From contig NZ_LWCU01000023.1 of the NCBI RefSeq assembly GCF_001650405.1, forward strand, positions 1 through 64,000: DNA of 64,000 bases. The letters are read 5' to 3'. Below the pieces are notes generated by a model. The model was not told the origin of the DNA, did not search any database, and saw only the letters and a program-made list of their open reading frames with translations. Shown here piece by piece: positions 15,595 through 26,197 of the stretch; position 1 is the first letter of the stretch, and every line of letters starts with the position of its first letter. A program made the translations under genes and the position numbers. The DNA comes from Microbacterium sp. H83 (GTDB lineage: Bacteria; Actinomycetota; Actinomycetes; Actinomycetales; Microbacteriaceae).

Positions 15595-16796
15595 GCGTCC
15601 ACCTCCGCGAGCTCGGTCTCGATCGCCGCCAGGAGCTCGGCCTCGAGCGCGGGGATCTGCAGGCGCTGCACGATGTCGCTGAGGAATCCGAGCACCACCA
15701 GACGGCGGGCCTCCTCCTCGCTGATGCCGCGAGCCTGGAGGTAGAACAGCTGCTCGTCGTCGAAGCGACCGGTCGCGCTGGCGTGGCCGGCGCCGAGGAT
15801 GTCGCCGGTCTCGATCTCGAGGTTCGGGATCGAGTCCGCACGCGCCCCCTCGGTCAGCACGAGATTGCGGTTCGCCTCGTAGGAGTCGGTGCCGGTGGCG
15901 TCGGCGCCGATGAGCACGTCGCCGATCCAGACGCTGTGCGCGCCCTCGCCCTGCAGGGCGCCCTTGTACAGGACGTCGCCCTTGGTGTGCGGGCCCTTGT
16001 GGTGGAGGTACACCTGGCTCTCCAGGTGCTGGCCGGCGTCGGCGTAGGAGAGGCCGTAGAGGTAGCCCTCGGACCCTGCGCCCGCGAGCTCGACGCTCGG
16101 GTTCACGCGCACGACGCCGCCGCCGAAGCTGACCACGAAGTGCTTGAGGGTCGCGTCGGCCGCCACCCGCGCCTGATGCGCGGACGTGTGCACGGCGTCG
16201 TCCTGCCACTGCTGGAGGCTGATCACCGTGAGCTTCGCGCCGTCGCGCACGATGATCTCGACGTTCTGGGCGTACTGCGCGGCACCCGTGTGCTGCAGCA
16301 CGACGGTGGCGGAGCTGTGCTCGAGCGCCTCGATGACGATGTGGGCGTCCGCCCGGAGGTCAGCGCCCTTGCCCTCGATGGTGACGAAGACGGGCTCGGC
16401 CACCTCCTCCTCACGCGGGATGCGGATGTGCAGCGCGTCTGGCGCGCCCTGCCACGCCACGGCGGACGTGACGTCCTCGGCGAGGAACACCTCGCCGCGC
16501 GGGGCGGCACCCGGAGCCAGCGGTGCCGCGACGTACTGCTCACCGGTCGTGATCACGTGCGCGACGCCGTCGGCGGTGCCGGCGACCTCGAACAGCGCCG
16601 CGAGCTTGGCGACGGGGGTGTGCTTCCAGTTGACCTCGCGGCCGGTCGGCGTCCCGAAGTCGGCGGGCTCGAACGAATGCGGGCGCTCGGAGCGGGTCTG
16701 CACCGGCACGAAGCCGGCGTCCGCGACCTGGGCGGCGGGGTCGACGTGCGCGCTCGAATGATGCGACGCGGTCGGCGTCGTCGTCTGGGCCGTCAT
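15591..16796 (-). CDS. sufD: Fe-S cluster assembly protein SufD
   Basis: 401-residue beta-helical scaffold partner of SufB and SufC. REVNWKHTPVAKL in the N-terminal region, the central repetitive beta-helix, and the C-terminal ATGRFDDEQLFYLQARGISEEEARRLVVLGFL motif region are characteristic. Starts 1 base after the sufB stop. Cytoplasmic. Confidence 0.94.
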   Translation of the reverse strand: MTAQTTTPTASHHSSAHVDPAAQVADAGFVPVQTRSERPHSFEPADFGTPTGREVNWKHTPVAKLAALFEVAGTADGVAHVITTGEQYVAAPLAPGAAPRGEVFLAEDVTSAVAWQGAPDALHIRIPREEEVAEPVFVTIEGKGADLRADAHIVIEALEHSSATVVLQHTGAAQYAQNVEIIVRDGAKLTVISLQQWQDDAVHTSAHQARVAADATLKHFVVSFGGGVVRVNPSVELAGAGSEGYLYGLSYADAGQHLESQVYLHHKGPHTKGDVLYKGALQGEGAHSVWIGDVLIGADATGTDSYEANRNLVLTEGARADSIPNLEIETGDILGAGHASATGRFDDEQLFYLQARGISEEEARRLVVLGFLSDIVQRLQIPALEAELLAAIETELAEVDA

Positions 16797-16797
16797 A

Positions 16798-18216
16798 TCA
16801 GCCGACCGATCCTTCCATGCCCATCTCGATGAGCTTGTTCAGTTCCATGGCGTACTCCATCGGCAGCTCGCGCGCGATCGGCTCGATGAAGCCGCGCACG
16901 ATCATCGCCATCGCCTCGTCCTCGGGCATGCCGCGGGACTGCAGGTAGAAGAGCTGCTCCTCGCTGACCTTCGAGACCGTCGCCTCATGGCCGAGCTGCA
17001 CGTCGTCCACGCGGATGTCGATCGCGGGGTAAGTGTCCGACCGGGACTTCGTGTCCACGAGCAGGGCGTCGCAGCGGACGGTGTTCGCCGAGTGGTGGGC
17101 GTTCGCGTCGACACGCACCTCGCCGCGATAGCCGGCACGGCCTCCGCCGCGGGCGATCGACTTGGAGACGATCGACGACTGCGTGTACGGCGCCATGTGG
17201 ATCATCTTCGCGCCGGCGTCCTGGTGCTGTCCCGGACCGGCGAATGCGACCGAGAGCGTCTCGCCCTTCGCGTGCTCGCCCATCAGGTAGATCGACGGGT
17301 ACTTCATCGTCACCTTGGAGCCGATGTTGCCGTCGACCCACTCCATGGTCGCGCCCTCGTGAGCGACGGCGCGCTTGGTGACGAGGTTGTACACGTTGTT
17401 CGACCAGTTCTGGATCGTCGTGTACCGGACGCGCGCGTTCTTCTTGACGATGATCTCGACGACGGCGGAGTGCAGCGAGTCGGACTTGTAGATCGGAGCC
17501 GTGCAGCCCTCGATGTAGTGGACGTAGCTGTCCTCGTCCGCGATGATCAGGGTCCGCTCGAACTGGCCCATGTTCTCGGTGTTGATGCGGAAGTACGCCT
17601 GGAGCGGGATCTCGACGTGCACGCCCTTGGGGACGTAGACGAAGGATCCGCCCGACCAGACGGCGGTGTTGAGGGCGGCGAACTTGTTGTCGCCGGCGGG
17701 GATGACGGATCCGAAGTACTCCTCGAAGAACTCCGGGTGCTCGCGCAGCGCCGTGTCGGTGTCCATGAAGATGACGCCCTGCTCCTCCAGGTCCTCGCGG
17801 ATCTGGTGGTAGACGACCTCGGACTCGTACTGCGCGGCGACACCGGCGACGAGACGCTGGCGCTCCGCCTCGGGGATGCCGAGGCGCTCGTACGTCTCGC
17901 GGATCTCCTCGGGCAGGTCCTCCCAGGACTGCGCCTGCTTCTCCGTCGAGCGGACGAAGTACTTGATGTTGTCGAAGTCGATGTCGCTGAGGTCGGCGCC
18001 CCACGTCGGCATCGGCTTGCGGCCGAAGAGGGAGAGACCCTTGAGACGGGTCTTCAGCATCCATTCCGGCTCGTTCTTGAGGCCCGAGATCCCCCGGACC
18101 ACTTCTTCGGAGAGGCCTCGTTTCGCAACGGCGCCGGCGGCGTCCTCATCGTGCCATCCGAATTCGTACACCCCCAGGCCATCGAGCTCCGGGCGGTCGA
18201 TCAGCACATCCGACAT
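16798..18216 (-). CDS. sufB: Fe-S cluster assembly protein SufB
   Basis: 472-residue main scaffold subunit for [Fe-S] assembly. [41 protein letters not shown] (with the conserved Cys) and the C-terminal [20 protein letters not shown] match SufB. ATG 18216 was chosen because GAGGAG lies 8 bases upstream; GTG 18219 is possible. First gene of the operon. No SufR-type repressor gene precedes it and no sufS or sufU follows, unlike many actinobacterial suf operons. Confidence 0.97.
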   Translation of the reverse strand: MSDVLIDRPELDGLGVYEFGWHDEDAAGAVAKRGLSEEVVRGISGLKNEPEWMLKTRLKGLSLFGRKPMPTWGADLSDIDFDNIKYFVRSTEKQAQSWEDLPEEIRETYERLGIPEAERQRLVAGVAAQYESEVVYHQIREDLEEQGVIFMDTDTALREHPEFFEEYFGSVIPAGDNKFAALNTAVWSGGSFVYVPKGVHVEIPLQAYFRINTENMGQFERTLIIADEDSYVHYIEGCTAPIYKSDSLHSAVVEIIVKKNARVRYTTIQNWSNNVYNLVTKRAVAHEGATMEWVDGNIGSKVTMKYPSIYLMGEHAKGETLSVAFAGPGQHQDAGAKMIHMAPYTQSSIVSKSIARGGGRAGYRGEVRVDANAHHSANTVRCDALLVDTKSRSDTYPAIDIRVDDVQLGHEATVSKVSEEQLFYLQSRGMPEDEAMAMIVRGFIEPIARELPMEYAMELNKLIEMGMEGSVG

Positions 18217-18448
18217 CACACACTCTCCTCACAGGTCCCAAACGGTGTCATCCGCCCCGACACACCTGATCCCCGTCGAGTCTGCGGGAGCGGGTGCCGT
18301 TGGTGGGCCCTCATCACCGGCGCTTCCATCGCGCCTAAACTGTTGACGATGCTTCAGCGCGGTCAGCGCTCATCGCAACAATCCGATTCTACAGGTTCCG
18401 CCTGAGGACAGGGCCGCCCGCCGTGTCCGTCGCGGTCCGGAGACACCA
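18217..18448. promoter_or_regulatory. Divergent intergenic region between sufB and ctaA
   Basis: 232 bases with no gene on either strand. It must hold the promoters of the suf operon and ctaA. It contains an inverted-looking GCTTCAGCGCGGTCAGCGC stretch near 18352-18370 and TTGACG at about 18343 on the plus strand, but I cannot assign -35/-10 pairs with confidence. A perfect regulator dyad is not evident. Confidence 0.4.
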
Positions 18449-19558
18449 ATGCCCCACCCCACGATCTCCTCCCCCACGCGCGTCGCGGATGCACCCTCGT
18501 CGCACGCACTGCTGTGGGGCCGTGCCCTGCGCGTCCTCGCGTGGCTGTCGTTCCTCGCGCAGACGATCATCATCGGCACGGGAGGCGCCGTGCGCCTCAC
18601 CGGCTCCGGTCTCGGATGCTCGGAATGGCCGCTCTGCACACCGGAGTCGCTCGTCCCCATCTACGCGGATCAGGGAATCCACGGCCTCATCGAGTTCGGC
18701 AACCGCGTCATGACCGGGGTGGTCGGCATCATCGCCCTCGCCGTCCTGCTGCTCGTGCTGGCGCGAGTCGGCGGCCGGCTCATGGTCTTCTCCGCTCTGC
18801 GGTTCGCGGCCGGCGGCATCGTGGCCGCGGCCCTCGTCTTCCTCGTCGTCACCCTGGTCGGCCTGCCCGCCACTCCGTTCGCGATGGGCGCTCTGCTCGT
18901 GGCGGTGATCGCGGCGACCGTCCGCGCGGTCCGGCTGACCGCCGACCGACGCGATCTCGTGATCCTCGCCTGGGTGGTCCTCATCGGCGTCGTGGCCCAG
19001 GCCCTCGTCGGCGGCATCACGGTGCTCACGGGACTGAACCCCTTCATCGTCGGGTTCCACTACGTCTCCTCACTGCTGCTCGTGTGCGTCACCGCCGCGT
19101 TCCTCGTGCGCCTGTACGCCGCTCCCGGACCGCGGGAGCGCGTCGTCCCTCGCTGGTTCGCCGTCCTCAGCCATGTCTCCGGCCTCGCCCTCGCCGTCAC
19201 CATCGTGTTCGGAGTGCTCACGACCGGATCAGGGCCCCACTCGGGTGACGCCGACGTCCTGCGGCGCGGGTTCGATGCGACCGTCCTGGCCCACGTGCAC
19301 TCCTGGCCCGGCTACGCGCTGGCGGTCCTCGTGCTGGCCCTGGCGGTGTCGGCGTGGGCACTGCGACTCGAGCCCAGGAAGTGGCTGCTCGTGCTCGTGA
19401 TCGCGATCGCCGTCCAGGTGGGCGTGGGCGTGTGGCAGGCGCGCGAGGGACTCCCCCCGCTGCTCGTCGGCATCCACATGGTGCTCGCGTCCCTGTCCGC
19501 CGCGGCGTACACGGTCGTCGTCCTGCGCCTGAAGAAGCCGGTGGCGTCGGCGGTCTGA
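18449..19558 (+). CDS. ctaA: Heme A synthase (COX15/CtaA)
   Basis: 369-residue membrane enzyme oxidising heme O to heme A for aa3 oxidase. Eight predicted helices. Key elements: GTGGAVRLTGSGLGCSEWPL with Cys57 and Cys63 near the first extracytoplasmic loop, GLIEFGNRVMTG (Glu/Arg of the active region), conserved helix histidines in GFHYVSSLL, HVHSWPGYAL and GIHMVLAS. Divergent from sufB. Works with CtaB encoded just downstream on the other strand. Confidence 0.93.
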   Translation: MPHPTISSPTRVADAPSSHALLWGRALRVLAWLSFLAQTIIIGTGGAVRLTGSGLGCSEWPLCTPESLVPIYADQGIHGLIEFGNRVMTGVVGIIALAVLLLVLARVGGRLMVFSALRFAAGGIVAAALVFLVVTLVGLPATPFAMGALLVAVIAATVRAVRLTADRRDLVILAWVVLIGVVAQALVGGITVLTGLNPFIVGFHYVSSLLLVCVTAAFLVRLYAAPGPRERVVPRWFAVLSHVSGLALAVTIVFGVLTTGSGPHSGDADVLRRGFDATVLAHVHSWPGYALAVLVLALAVSAWALRLEPRKWLLVLVIAIAVQVGVGVWQAREGLPPLLVGIHMVLASLSAAAYTVVVLRLKKPVASAV

Positions 19559-19654
19559 CGGTCCGGACCGGGGCACGAGGTCCGTGACGACCGCACAGGC
19601 GATGCATAGCGTACACATCACCCCCTCATCAGTGGGCCGTGCATCGTGGCGGCC

Positions 19655-20128
19655 ATGAACAAGTCATTGACACGCAGCATCGGCTTCTGGCTCCTCCTCG
19701 TCCTCTCGCTCGCCGCGGCGGGGGTCGGCGGGTGGCTCATCGCCGGACAGGTCGGCACCATGACGAGCACGCTGCTCGACGGCACGGCGACGGGCATCGA
19801 GGTCTACGTGGGTCAGTCGCTGGTCGTCGTCGGCGCCGCACTGCTCGGAGCCGGTGTCATCGGCATCCTGCTCGCCGTGGCGCTCAGCGCTGTCCAGGCG
19901 ATCGTCCCCGCCCGCACGCCGGTGGTCGTCGAGCCGATCGACGGGACCGCCGACGAGTCCTCCGATGACGGAGTGGAAACGGACGGACCGTCAGCGGACC
20001 GTGCGATCGCGGAGAACTCCTCGTCAGCGCACGACACGGCACGCGCGGCCGAGCCCGTGGGGGCGGAGGACGCTCAGAACGGCAGCAGCGGGTCGACCGC
20101 CACCGCGACGAAGATCAGCGTCAAGTAG
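19655..20128 (+). CDS. Two-helix membrane protein with acidic tail, unknown function
   Basis: 157 residues from ATG 19655 (GTG 19646 adds three). Two transmembrane segments at about residues 7-30 and 51-80, then a tail of about 75 residues rich in Ser, Asp, Glu and Ala that looks disordered and cytoplasmic. I do not recognise a domain; related proteins in this family of bacteria are, I believe, labelled dinucleotide-utilizing enzyme without support. Its last 55 bases overlap the convergent ctaB gene. Confidence 0.65.
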   Translation: MNKSLTRSIGFWLLLVLSLAAAGVGGWLIAGQVGTMTSTLLDGTATGIEVYVGQSLVVVGAALLGAGVIGILLAVALSAVQAIVPARTPVVVEPIDGTADESSDDGVETDGPSADRAIAENSSSAHDTARAAEPVGAEDAQNGSSGSTATATKISVK

Positions 20129-20979
20129 GTGATCGAGGCGTGGAAGACCCGCATGGGCCGCGCCTCGTTCCCGCGCACCGCCTGGTTGTACAGGCGGTGC
20201 GACTCGTAGATGAACCAGCCGCCGAACACGACGGCGGAGACGGTGTAGACGAGCCCCATGCCGGCGATCGGGATCAGGAGCAGCGAGCAGGCGATGGTCG
20301 CCCAGGCGTACAGGATCACCTGGAGGCCGACCTGCGACGCGTTCCGGGTGACGCCGAGCATGGGGACGTCCACGTCGTCGTAGTCGTCCTTGTACTTCAT
20401 CGACAGGGGCCAGTAGTGCGGCGGCGTCCAGAGGAAGATCAGTCCGAAGAGGATGAATGCGGGCCAGTCGAGCGAACCGGTCACGGCCGCCCAGCCGATG
20501 AGCACCGGGAAGCAGCCCGCGATGCCGCCCCAGATGATGTTCTGCTCGGTGCGCCGCTTGAGGATCATCGTGTAGATCACGACGTAGAAGAAGATCGCGG
20601 ATGCCGACAGCGTCGCCGCCAGCCAGTTCGTGGTGAACCAGAGCCACACGGTCGAGAGCACCGCGAGCGTCCAGGAGAACACGAGAGCGCCGCGCGGCGA
20701 GATCTCGCCCGTCACGAGCGGGCGGTTCTCGGTGCGGTGCATGTGGGCGTCGATGTCGCGGTCGAGGTACATGTTGAACGCGGCGGCGGAGCCGGCGCTC
20801 ATGGAGCCGCCGATCACCGTCGCGACGACCAGCCACAGGTTCGGGAGCCCGCCCTGGGCGAGGAACATGACCGGCACGGTGGAGACCAGCAGCAGCTCGA
20901 GGACGCGCGGCTTGGTGAGGGCGACGTACGCCTTCACGGTACGACCGATGGACTTCTTCACCACGGTCTGATCGGACAT
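20074..20979 (-). CDS. ctaB: Protoheme IX farnesyltransferase (heme O synthase)
   Basis: 301-residue UbiA-family prenyltransferase making heme O. First aspartate-rich motif [15 protein letters not shown] (about residues 88-102), second [14 protein letters not shown], and [14 protein letters not shown] plus [12 protein letters not shown] region, all COX10/CtaB hallmarks; nine predicted helices. ATG 20979 (MSDQTVVKK) chosen over the longer ATG at 21015. Convergent with the small membrane protein gene and divergent from tkt. Confidence 0.94.
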   Translation of the reverse strand: MSDQTVVKKSIGRTVKAYVALTKPRVLELLLVSTVPVMFLAQGGLPNLWLVVATVIGGSMSAGSAAAFNMYLDRDIDAHMHRTENRPLVTGEISPRGALVFSWTLAVLSTVWLWFTTNWLAATLSASAIFFYVVIYTMILKRRTEQNIIWGGIAGCFPVLIGWAAVTGSLDWPAFILFGLIFLWTPPHYWPLSMKYKDDYDDVDVPMLGVTRNASQVGLQVILYAWATIACSLLLIPIAGMGLVYTVSAVVFGGWFIYESHRLYNQAVRGNEARPMRVFHASITYLTLIFVAVAVDPLLPF

Positions 20980-21365
20980 CGTCGAGATTTCGATCGCCTC
21001 CTCCGCACACGTCACGACAGCTTTTCCAGTCTACGGCACCGCATGACCGGTCCCGATCCGCGCCAGGGCGCCTCGTCCGGCCCTCTCCTGCGGCTCGCTC
21101 TGAGGCTCATCACGGGGACGCGCCCGGGCGTCCGGAACCGCGTCCCACGCATCCTGGAATGGGGTCCCGCCGCCGCCCGCGCGTGCGTCCGCGCCGCGGG
21201 AATTACCCGCCCTCAGGCGCGTTGTAAAGGGGGGGTAACGGGTCCGACCGCGGCGCTATGCTGGGGGGACTCGCGCGCCCGGCGCTCATCACTCCACCTT
21301 CCGTGAAGATGCGGACCGCGATGCTGCATCCGGGTGCTCTCGAACTGTCGGAGAAGGGCTTGACC
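20980..21365. promoter_or_regulatory. Divergent intergenic region between ctaB and tkt
   Basis: 386 bases without a supported gene; probably carries the ctaB and pentose-phosphate operon promoters. TATGCT at 21257-21262 on the plus strand, 17 bases after GGTAAC, is a plausible but weak promoter about 100 bases before tkt. A GC-rich block near 21060-21200 shows no recognisable motif. I see no known riboswitch. Confidence 0.4.
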
Positions 21366-23462
21366 GTGTCGGAATTGCAGTGGGATGAGATCGATCGGCG
21401 CGCGGTGGACACCGCTCGCGTGCTGGCTGCGGATGCCGTGGAGAAGGTCGGCAACGGCCACCCCGGCACCGCGATGAGCCTGGCACCGGCCGCCTATCTG
21501 CTCTACCAGCGAGTGCTCCGCCACGACCCGGCCGACACGCACTGGCTCGGGCGCGACCGCTTCATCCTCTCCGCAGGGCACTCCTCGCTCACGCAGTACG
21601 TGCAGCTGTACCTCGGCGGCTTCGGTCTCGAGCTCGACGACCTCAAGGCGCTGCGCACCTGGGGCTCCCTCACCCCGGGACACCCCGAGTACGGCCACAC
21701 CAAGGGCGTCGAGATCACCACCGGCCCGCTCGGCCAGGGCCTCGCCTCCGCCGTGGGCTTCGCCTACGCCGCCCGCTACGAGCGCGGCCTGTTCGACCCC
21801 GAGGCGCCGGCCGGCGACAGCCCGTTCGACCACTTCGTCTACGTCGTCGCCGGTGACGGCGACCTGCAGGAGGGCGTCACCAGCGAGGCGGGTTCGCTCG
21901 CCGGCCACCAGCAGCTCGGCAACCTGATCGCCATCTACGACTCGAACCAGATCTCGATCGAGGACGACACCAACGTCGCCTTCACGGAGGACGTCGCGAA
22001 GCGCTACGAGGCCTATGGATGGCACGTGCAGACGGTCGACTGGAAGAAGACCGGCGAGTACGTCGAAGACGTCGCCGAGCTGTATGCCGCGATCGAGGCC
22101 GCGAAGGGCGAGACCGACAAGCCCTCGCTCATCGTCCTGCGCACCATCATCGGCTGGCCGTCGCCCGGCAAGCAGAACAGCGGGAAGATCCACGGATCCG
22201 CGCTCGGCGGCGACGAGCTCGCCGCGACCAAGAAGGTTCTCGGGTTCGACCCGGAGCAGACCTTCGCCGTCGCCGACGACGTGATCGCCCGCACGCGCGG
22301 ACTCGCCGATCGCGCCGCCGAGGAGCGCGCCGTGTGGCAGGAGTCGTTCGACGCCTGGGCCACGGCCAACCCCGAGCGCAAGGCGCTGCTCGACCGGCTC
22401 GAGGCCAAGGCGCTCCCTGCCGATGTCGCCGCAGCACTCCCCGTCTTCGAGGGAGGCAAGGACGTCTCGACCCGCGCCGCCTCGGGTCAGGTCATCAACG
22501 CGCTCGCCGCCGAGCTCCCCGAGCTGTGGGGCGGTTCCGCCGACCTCGCCGAGTCGAACCTCACCACCATCAAGGACGCGAAGTCGTTCATCCCCGCCGA
22601 GTGGTCGACGCACGAGTGGTCCGGCAGCCCCTACGGGCGCGTGCTGCACTTCGGCATCCGCGAGCACGCCATGGGCGCGATCGTGAACGGCATCGTCCTG
22701 CACGGACCGACCCGCGCCTTCGGCGGCACGTTCCTCATCTTCAGCGACTACATGCGCCCGCCGGTGCGTCTGGCCGCGCTGATGAACGTCCCCAGCATCT
22801 TCGTCTGGACCCACGACTCGGTCGCCCTCGGCGAGGACGGCCCGACCCACCAGCCGATCGAGCAGCTCGCGACGCTCCGTGCGATCCCGAACTTCACCCT
22901 CGTCCGTCCGGCGGACGCCAACGAGACCGCCGCCGCGTGGCTCGAGATCCTCCGTCGCCACGAGGGCCCGGCGGGCATCGCGCTGACGCGTCAGAACATC
23001 CCGGTGTTCGAGCGCGGCGACGGCGCTGCCGAGGGAGACGTGTTCGCCTCCACGGCGGGCGTGTCGAAGGGCGCCTACGTGCTCGCCGACGCCCCGAACG
23101 GCACGCCGGACGTCATCATCGTCGCGACCGGCTCCGAGGTGCAGCTCGCGGTGAACGCGCGCGCGGCTCTCGCCGAGGAGGGCGTGGGCGTCCGCGTCGT
23201 CTCGGCCCCGTCGCTCGAGTGGTTCGCCGAGCAGGACGAGGCGTACCGCGAGTCCGTGCTGCCGAAGGCCGTCACCGCGCGCGTCTCGGTCGAGGCGGGC
23301 TCCGTCCTGAGCTGGCGCGGCATCGTCGGCGACCGCGGCCGCTCCGTCGGCATCGACCACTTCGGCGCCTCCGCCGACTACAAGACGCTGTTCGAGAAGT
23401 TCGGCATCACCACCGAGGCCGTCATCGCGGCCGCCCGCGAGACCATCAAGGAGAACGCATGA
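21366..23462 (+). CDS. tkt: Transketolase
   Basis: 698-residue thiamine diphosphate enzyme interconverting C3-C7 sugar phosphates. N-terminal [13 protein letters not shown]; ThDP/metal motif beginning [18 protein letters not shown] and extending through DSNQISIE; C-terminal [15 protein letters not shown] and [16 protein letters not shown] regions. GTG 21366 ([10 protein letters not shown]) is preferred, with GGAGAAGG upstream; TTG 21360 and longer starts are open. First gene of tkt-tal-pgi-zwf-opcA-pgl; ATGA overlap with tal. Confidence 0.96.
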   Translation: MSELQWDEIDRRAVDTARVLAADAVEKVGNGHPGTAMSLAPAAYLLYQRVLRHDPADTHWLGRDRFILSAGHSSLTQYVQLYLGGFGLELDDLKALRTWGSLTPGHPEYGHTKGVEITTGPLGQGLASAVGFAYAARYERGLFDPEAPAGDSPFDHFVYVVAGDGDLQEGVTSEAGSLAGHQQLGNLIAIYDSNQISIEDDTNVAFTEDVAKRYEAYGWHVQTVDWKKTGEYVEDVAELYAAIEAAKGETDKPSLIVLRTIIGWPSPGKQNSGKIHGSALGGDELAATKKVLGFDPEQTFAVADDVIARTRGLADRAAEERAVWQESFDAWATANPERKALLDRLEAKALPADVAAALPVFEGGKDVSTRAASGQVINALAAELPELWGGSADLAESNLTTIKDAKSFIPAEWSTHEWSGSPYGRVLHFGIREHAMGAIVNGIVLHGPTRAFGGTFLIFSDYMRPPVRLAALMNVPSIFVWTHDSVALGEDGPTHQPIEQLATLRAIPNFTLVRPADANETAAAWLEILRRHEGPAGIALTRQNIPVFERGDGAAEGDVFASTAGVSKGAYVLADAPNGTPDVIIVATGSEVQLAVNARAALAEEGVGVRVVSAPSLEWFAEQDEAYRESVLPKAVTARVSVEAGSVLSWRGIVGDRGRSVGIDHFGASADYKTLFEKFGITTEAVIAAARETIKENA

Positions 23463-24571
23463 GCACCCCCACCGCAGACCTCGCAGCAGCCGGCGTCAGC
23501 ATCTGGCTCGACGACCTGTCGCGCACCCGCATCTCCTCCGGCAACCTCGCCGAGCTGATCGAGAGCCGCAACGTCGTCGGCGTCACGACGAACCCGACGA
23601 TCTTCGCGAATGCGATCACCGACAAGAACGACACGTCGTACGACGCCCAGGTGACCGAGCTCGCCGCCTCCGGCGCATCGGCGGAGGACGCGGTCTTCGC
23701 CGCCACGACGCAGGACGTCGCGGCCGCCCTCGACGTCTTCCGCCCGGTCTGGGAGGCGTCGGACCACGTCGACGGCCGCGTCTCGATCGAGGTCTCCCCC
23801 GACCTCGCGCACGACACCGCCGGCACCGTCGCGTCCGCGAAGGAGCTGTGGGCCAAGGTCGACCGTCCGAACCTGCTCGTGAAGATCCCTGCGACGAAGG
23901 CCGGGCTCCCGGCCATCGCCGAGGCGATCGGAGCGGGCATCAGCGTCAACGTGACCCTGATCTTCAGCCTCGAGCGCTACGCCGAGGTCATCGAGGCGTA
24001 CCTCACGGGTCTCGAGACCGCGAAGGCGGCCGGCATCGATCTCTCGACCATCCACTCCGTGGCGTCGTTCTTCGTCTCTCGCGTCGACACCGAGACCGAC
24101 AAGCGTCTCTCGGCGATCGGCACCGAGGCGGCCGAGGCACTCAAGAGCAAGGCGGGCCTCGCGAACGCGCGCCTCGCCTACGAGCTCTTCGAGAAGACGT
24201 TCGCCGAGGACCGCGCGCAGGCGCTCCTCTCCGCCGGCGCCAACCTCCAGCGCCCGCTGTGGGCCTCGACCGGCGTCAAGGACCCGGCACTCCCCGACAC
24301 CCTGTACGTCACCGAGCTCGTCGCGCAGGGAGTCGTCAACACGATGCCCGAGAAGACGCTCGAGGCGACCTTCGACCACGCCGTCGTGACCGGTGACACG
24401 ATCACCGGCGGCTACGACGAGGCGCGCGAGGTCTTCGCGGGTCTGGCCGAGGTCGGCATCGACTTCACCGACGTCACGCAGGTGCTCGAGGACGAGGGCG
24501 TCGCGAAGTTCATCGACTCCTGGCACGACCTGCTGGCCCAGGTGGCCGAAGGGCTCGAGGCGCAGCGATGA
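23459..24571 (+). CDS. tal: Transaldolase
   Basis: 370-residue class I transaldolase of the actinobacterial/cyanobacterial length class. [15 protein letters not shown] in the N-terminal part and the Schiff-base lysine in [16 protein letters not shown] (about residues 138-153). Converts sedoheptulose 7-phosphate and glyceraldehyde 3-phosphate to erythrose 4-phosphate and fructose 6-phosphate. Overlaps tkt and pgi by 4 bases each. Confidence 0.95.
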   Translation: MSTPTADLAAAGVSIWLDDLSRTRISSGNLAELIESRNVVGVTTNPTIFANAITDKNDTSYDAQVTELAASGASAEDAVFAATTQDVAAALDVFRPVWEASDHVDGRVSIEVSPDLAHDTAGTVASAKELWAKVDRPNLLVKIPATKAGLPAIAEAIGAGISVNVTLIFSLERYAEVIEAYLTGLETAKAAGIDLSTIHSVASFFVSRVDTETDKRLSAIGTEAAEALKSKAGLANARLAYELFEKTFAEDRAQALLSAGANLQRPLWASTGVKDPALPDTLYVTELVAQGVVNTMPEKTLEATFDHAVVTGDTITGGYDEAREVFAGLAEVGIDFTDVTQVLEDEGVAKFIDSWHDLLAQVAEGLEAQR

Positions 24572-26175
24572 CCTTCGCCATCCACGCGTCCGGCGCAGCT
24601 CGCGTGGCCATCGACGAGACCGTGCCGTCTCTCGTCCACGACCTGATCGCCTCCCGGGTCACCGGCGGCGACTCGACGCTGTGGGGTGCGGATGCCGAGG
24701 CCGAGGCCTCCGTGCGCCTCGGCTGGGTGGAGGCCGTCTCCGTCTCCCGCCCGCTCGTCGCGGAGATCGTCGCGCTGCGCGCCGAACTGCACGCGAAGGG
24801 CGTCGACCGTGTCGTCCTCGCGGGGATGGGCGGGTCGTCGCTCGCTCCCGAGGTCATCGCGCAGACGGCGGGCGTCCCGCTCACGATCCTCGACTCCACG
24901 GCACCGGGTCAGGTGCTGGCCGCTCTCGACGAGGGCATCGAGAACACCGTCCTCGTCGTGTCGTCGAAGTCCGGCTCGACGGTCGAGACCGACTCGCAGC
25001 GCCGCACGTTCGAGGCCGCGTTCCGCGACCTCGGCATCGATCCCGCCGACCGGATCGTCGTCGTGACCGACCCGGGCTCGCCTCTCGAGGCGTCCGCTCG
25101 CGGGGCCGGCTATCGCGTCTTCACCGCGGACCCGAACGTCGGCGGACGCTATTCGGCGCTGACGGCCTTCGGTCTCGTGCCGAGCGGTCTCGCCGGCGTC
25201 GACATCGACGAGCTGCTCGACGAGGCCGAGGCCTCGCTGCTCGAGGTCGCCGTCGACTCGGCCGAGAACCCCGCCCTGCGTCTGGCCGCGGCGATCGCCG
25301 CGACGGTGCCCCGTCGCGACAAGCTCGGCCTCATCACCGACGGCACGCACATCAACGGGCTGCCCGACTGGATCGAGCAGCTGATCGCGGAGTCGACCGG
25401 CAAGGCCGGCACCGGCATCCTGCCCGTCGTGCTGCTCCCGGTCTCCCCCGAACTCGACACGAAGCCCGCGGACCTCCAGGTCGTGCGGCTCGTCGACGAC
25501 GCGGACGAGTTCCACCTGCGCGAGCAGCACAAGGGCGAGATCCTGGTGAGCGGCACCCTCGGTGCCCAGTTCATCGTCTGGGAGCACGCCACGGCGATCG
25601 CGGGATACCTGCTCGGGATCAACCCGTTCGACCAGCCCGATGTGGAGTCCGCGAAGGTCGCCGCCCGCGGCCTGCTCGACGCGCGTCCCGCGCCGACGGC
25701 GCCCGCGTTCGTGGAGAACGGCGTCGAGGTGCGCGTGTCCGACGCCGCGCTCGCGGTGTCCGGAACGGTCGAAGGCGTGCTCGACGCGCTCTGGGCCCGC
25801 CTCGCGGACGACGGCTACGTCTCCCTCCAGGCCTACGTCAATCGCCTCGACGTCCCGCAGCTCCAGGGGCTCCGCGAGCTCGTCGCCGCAGACTCCGGGC
25901 GTCCGACGACCTTCGGCTGGGGACCCCGCTTCCTGCACTCGACGGGTCAGTATCACAAGGGCGGCCCCGCGCAGGGCGTCTTCGTGCAGATCCTCGAGCG
26001 CACCGACGTCGATCTCGAGATCCCCGAGCGTCCGTACACCTTCGGACAGCTCATCGAGGCGCAGGCCGCCGGCGACGCCGCCGTCCTCGCCGAGCACGGC
26101 CGTCCGGTCGTCTCCCTGACGATCACCGACTCGTCGGCCGACGTCCTCACCCTCTTCGAAGCAGCACAGAAGTAA
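24568..26175 (+). CDS. pgi: Glucose-6-phosphate isomerase
   Basis: 535-residue phosphoglucose isomerase-like protein of the actinobacterial type: [32 protein letters not shown] (sugar-phosphate SIS site) and [14 protein letters not shown] near the C-terminus. Links glycolysis to the pentose phosphate pathway. Its place between tal and zwf differs from the tkt-tal-zwf-opcA-pgl order I recall for Corynebacterium. Some members of this shape are annotated as bifunctional transaldolase/isomerase elsewhere; here tal is separate. Confidence 0.9.
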   Translation: MTFAIHASGAARVAIDETVPSLVHDLIASRVTGGDSTLWGADAEAEASVRLGWVEAVSVSRPLVAEIVALRAELHAKGVDRVVLAGMGGSSLAPEVIAQTAGVPLTILDSTAPGQVLAALDEGIENTVLVVSSKSGSTVETDSQRRTFEAAFRDLGIDPADRIVVVTDPGSPLEASARGAGYRVFTADPNVGGRYSALTAFGLVPSGLAGVDIDELLDEAEASLLEVAVDSAENPALRLAAAIAATVPRRDKLGLITDGTHINGLPDWIEQLIAESTGKAGTGILPVVLLPVSPELDTKPADLQVVRLVDDADEFHLREQHKGEILVSGTLGAQFIVWEHATAIAGYLLGINPFDQPDVESAKVAARGLLDARPAPTAPAFVENGVEVRVSDAALAVSGTVEGVLDALWARLADDGYVSLQAYVNRLDVPQLQGLRELVAADSGRPTTFGWGPRFLHSTGQYHKGGPAQGVFVQILERTDVDLEIPERPYTFGQLIEAQAAGDAAVLAEHGRPVVSLTITDSSADVLTLFEAAQK

Positions 26176-26197
26176 CAGCCTGGAGATCCCCCCACCG

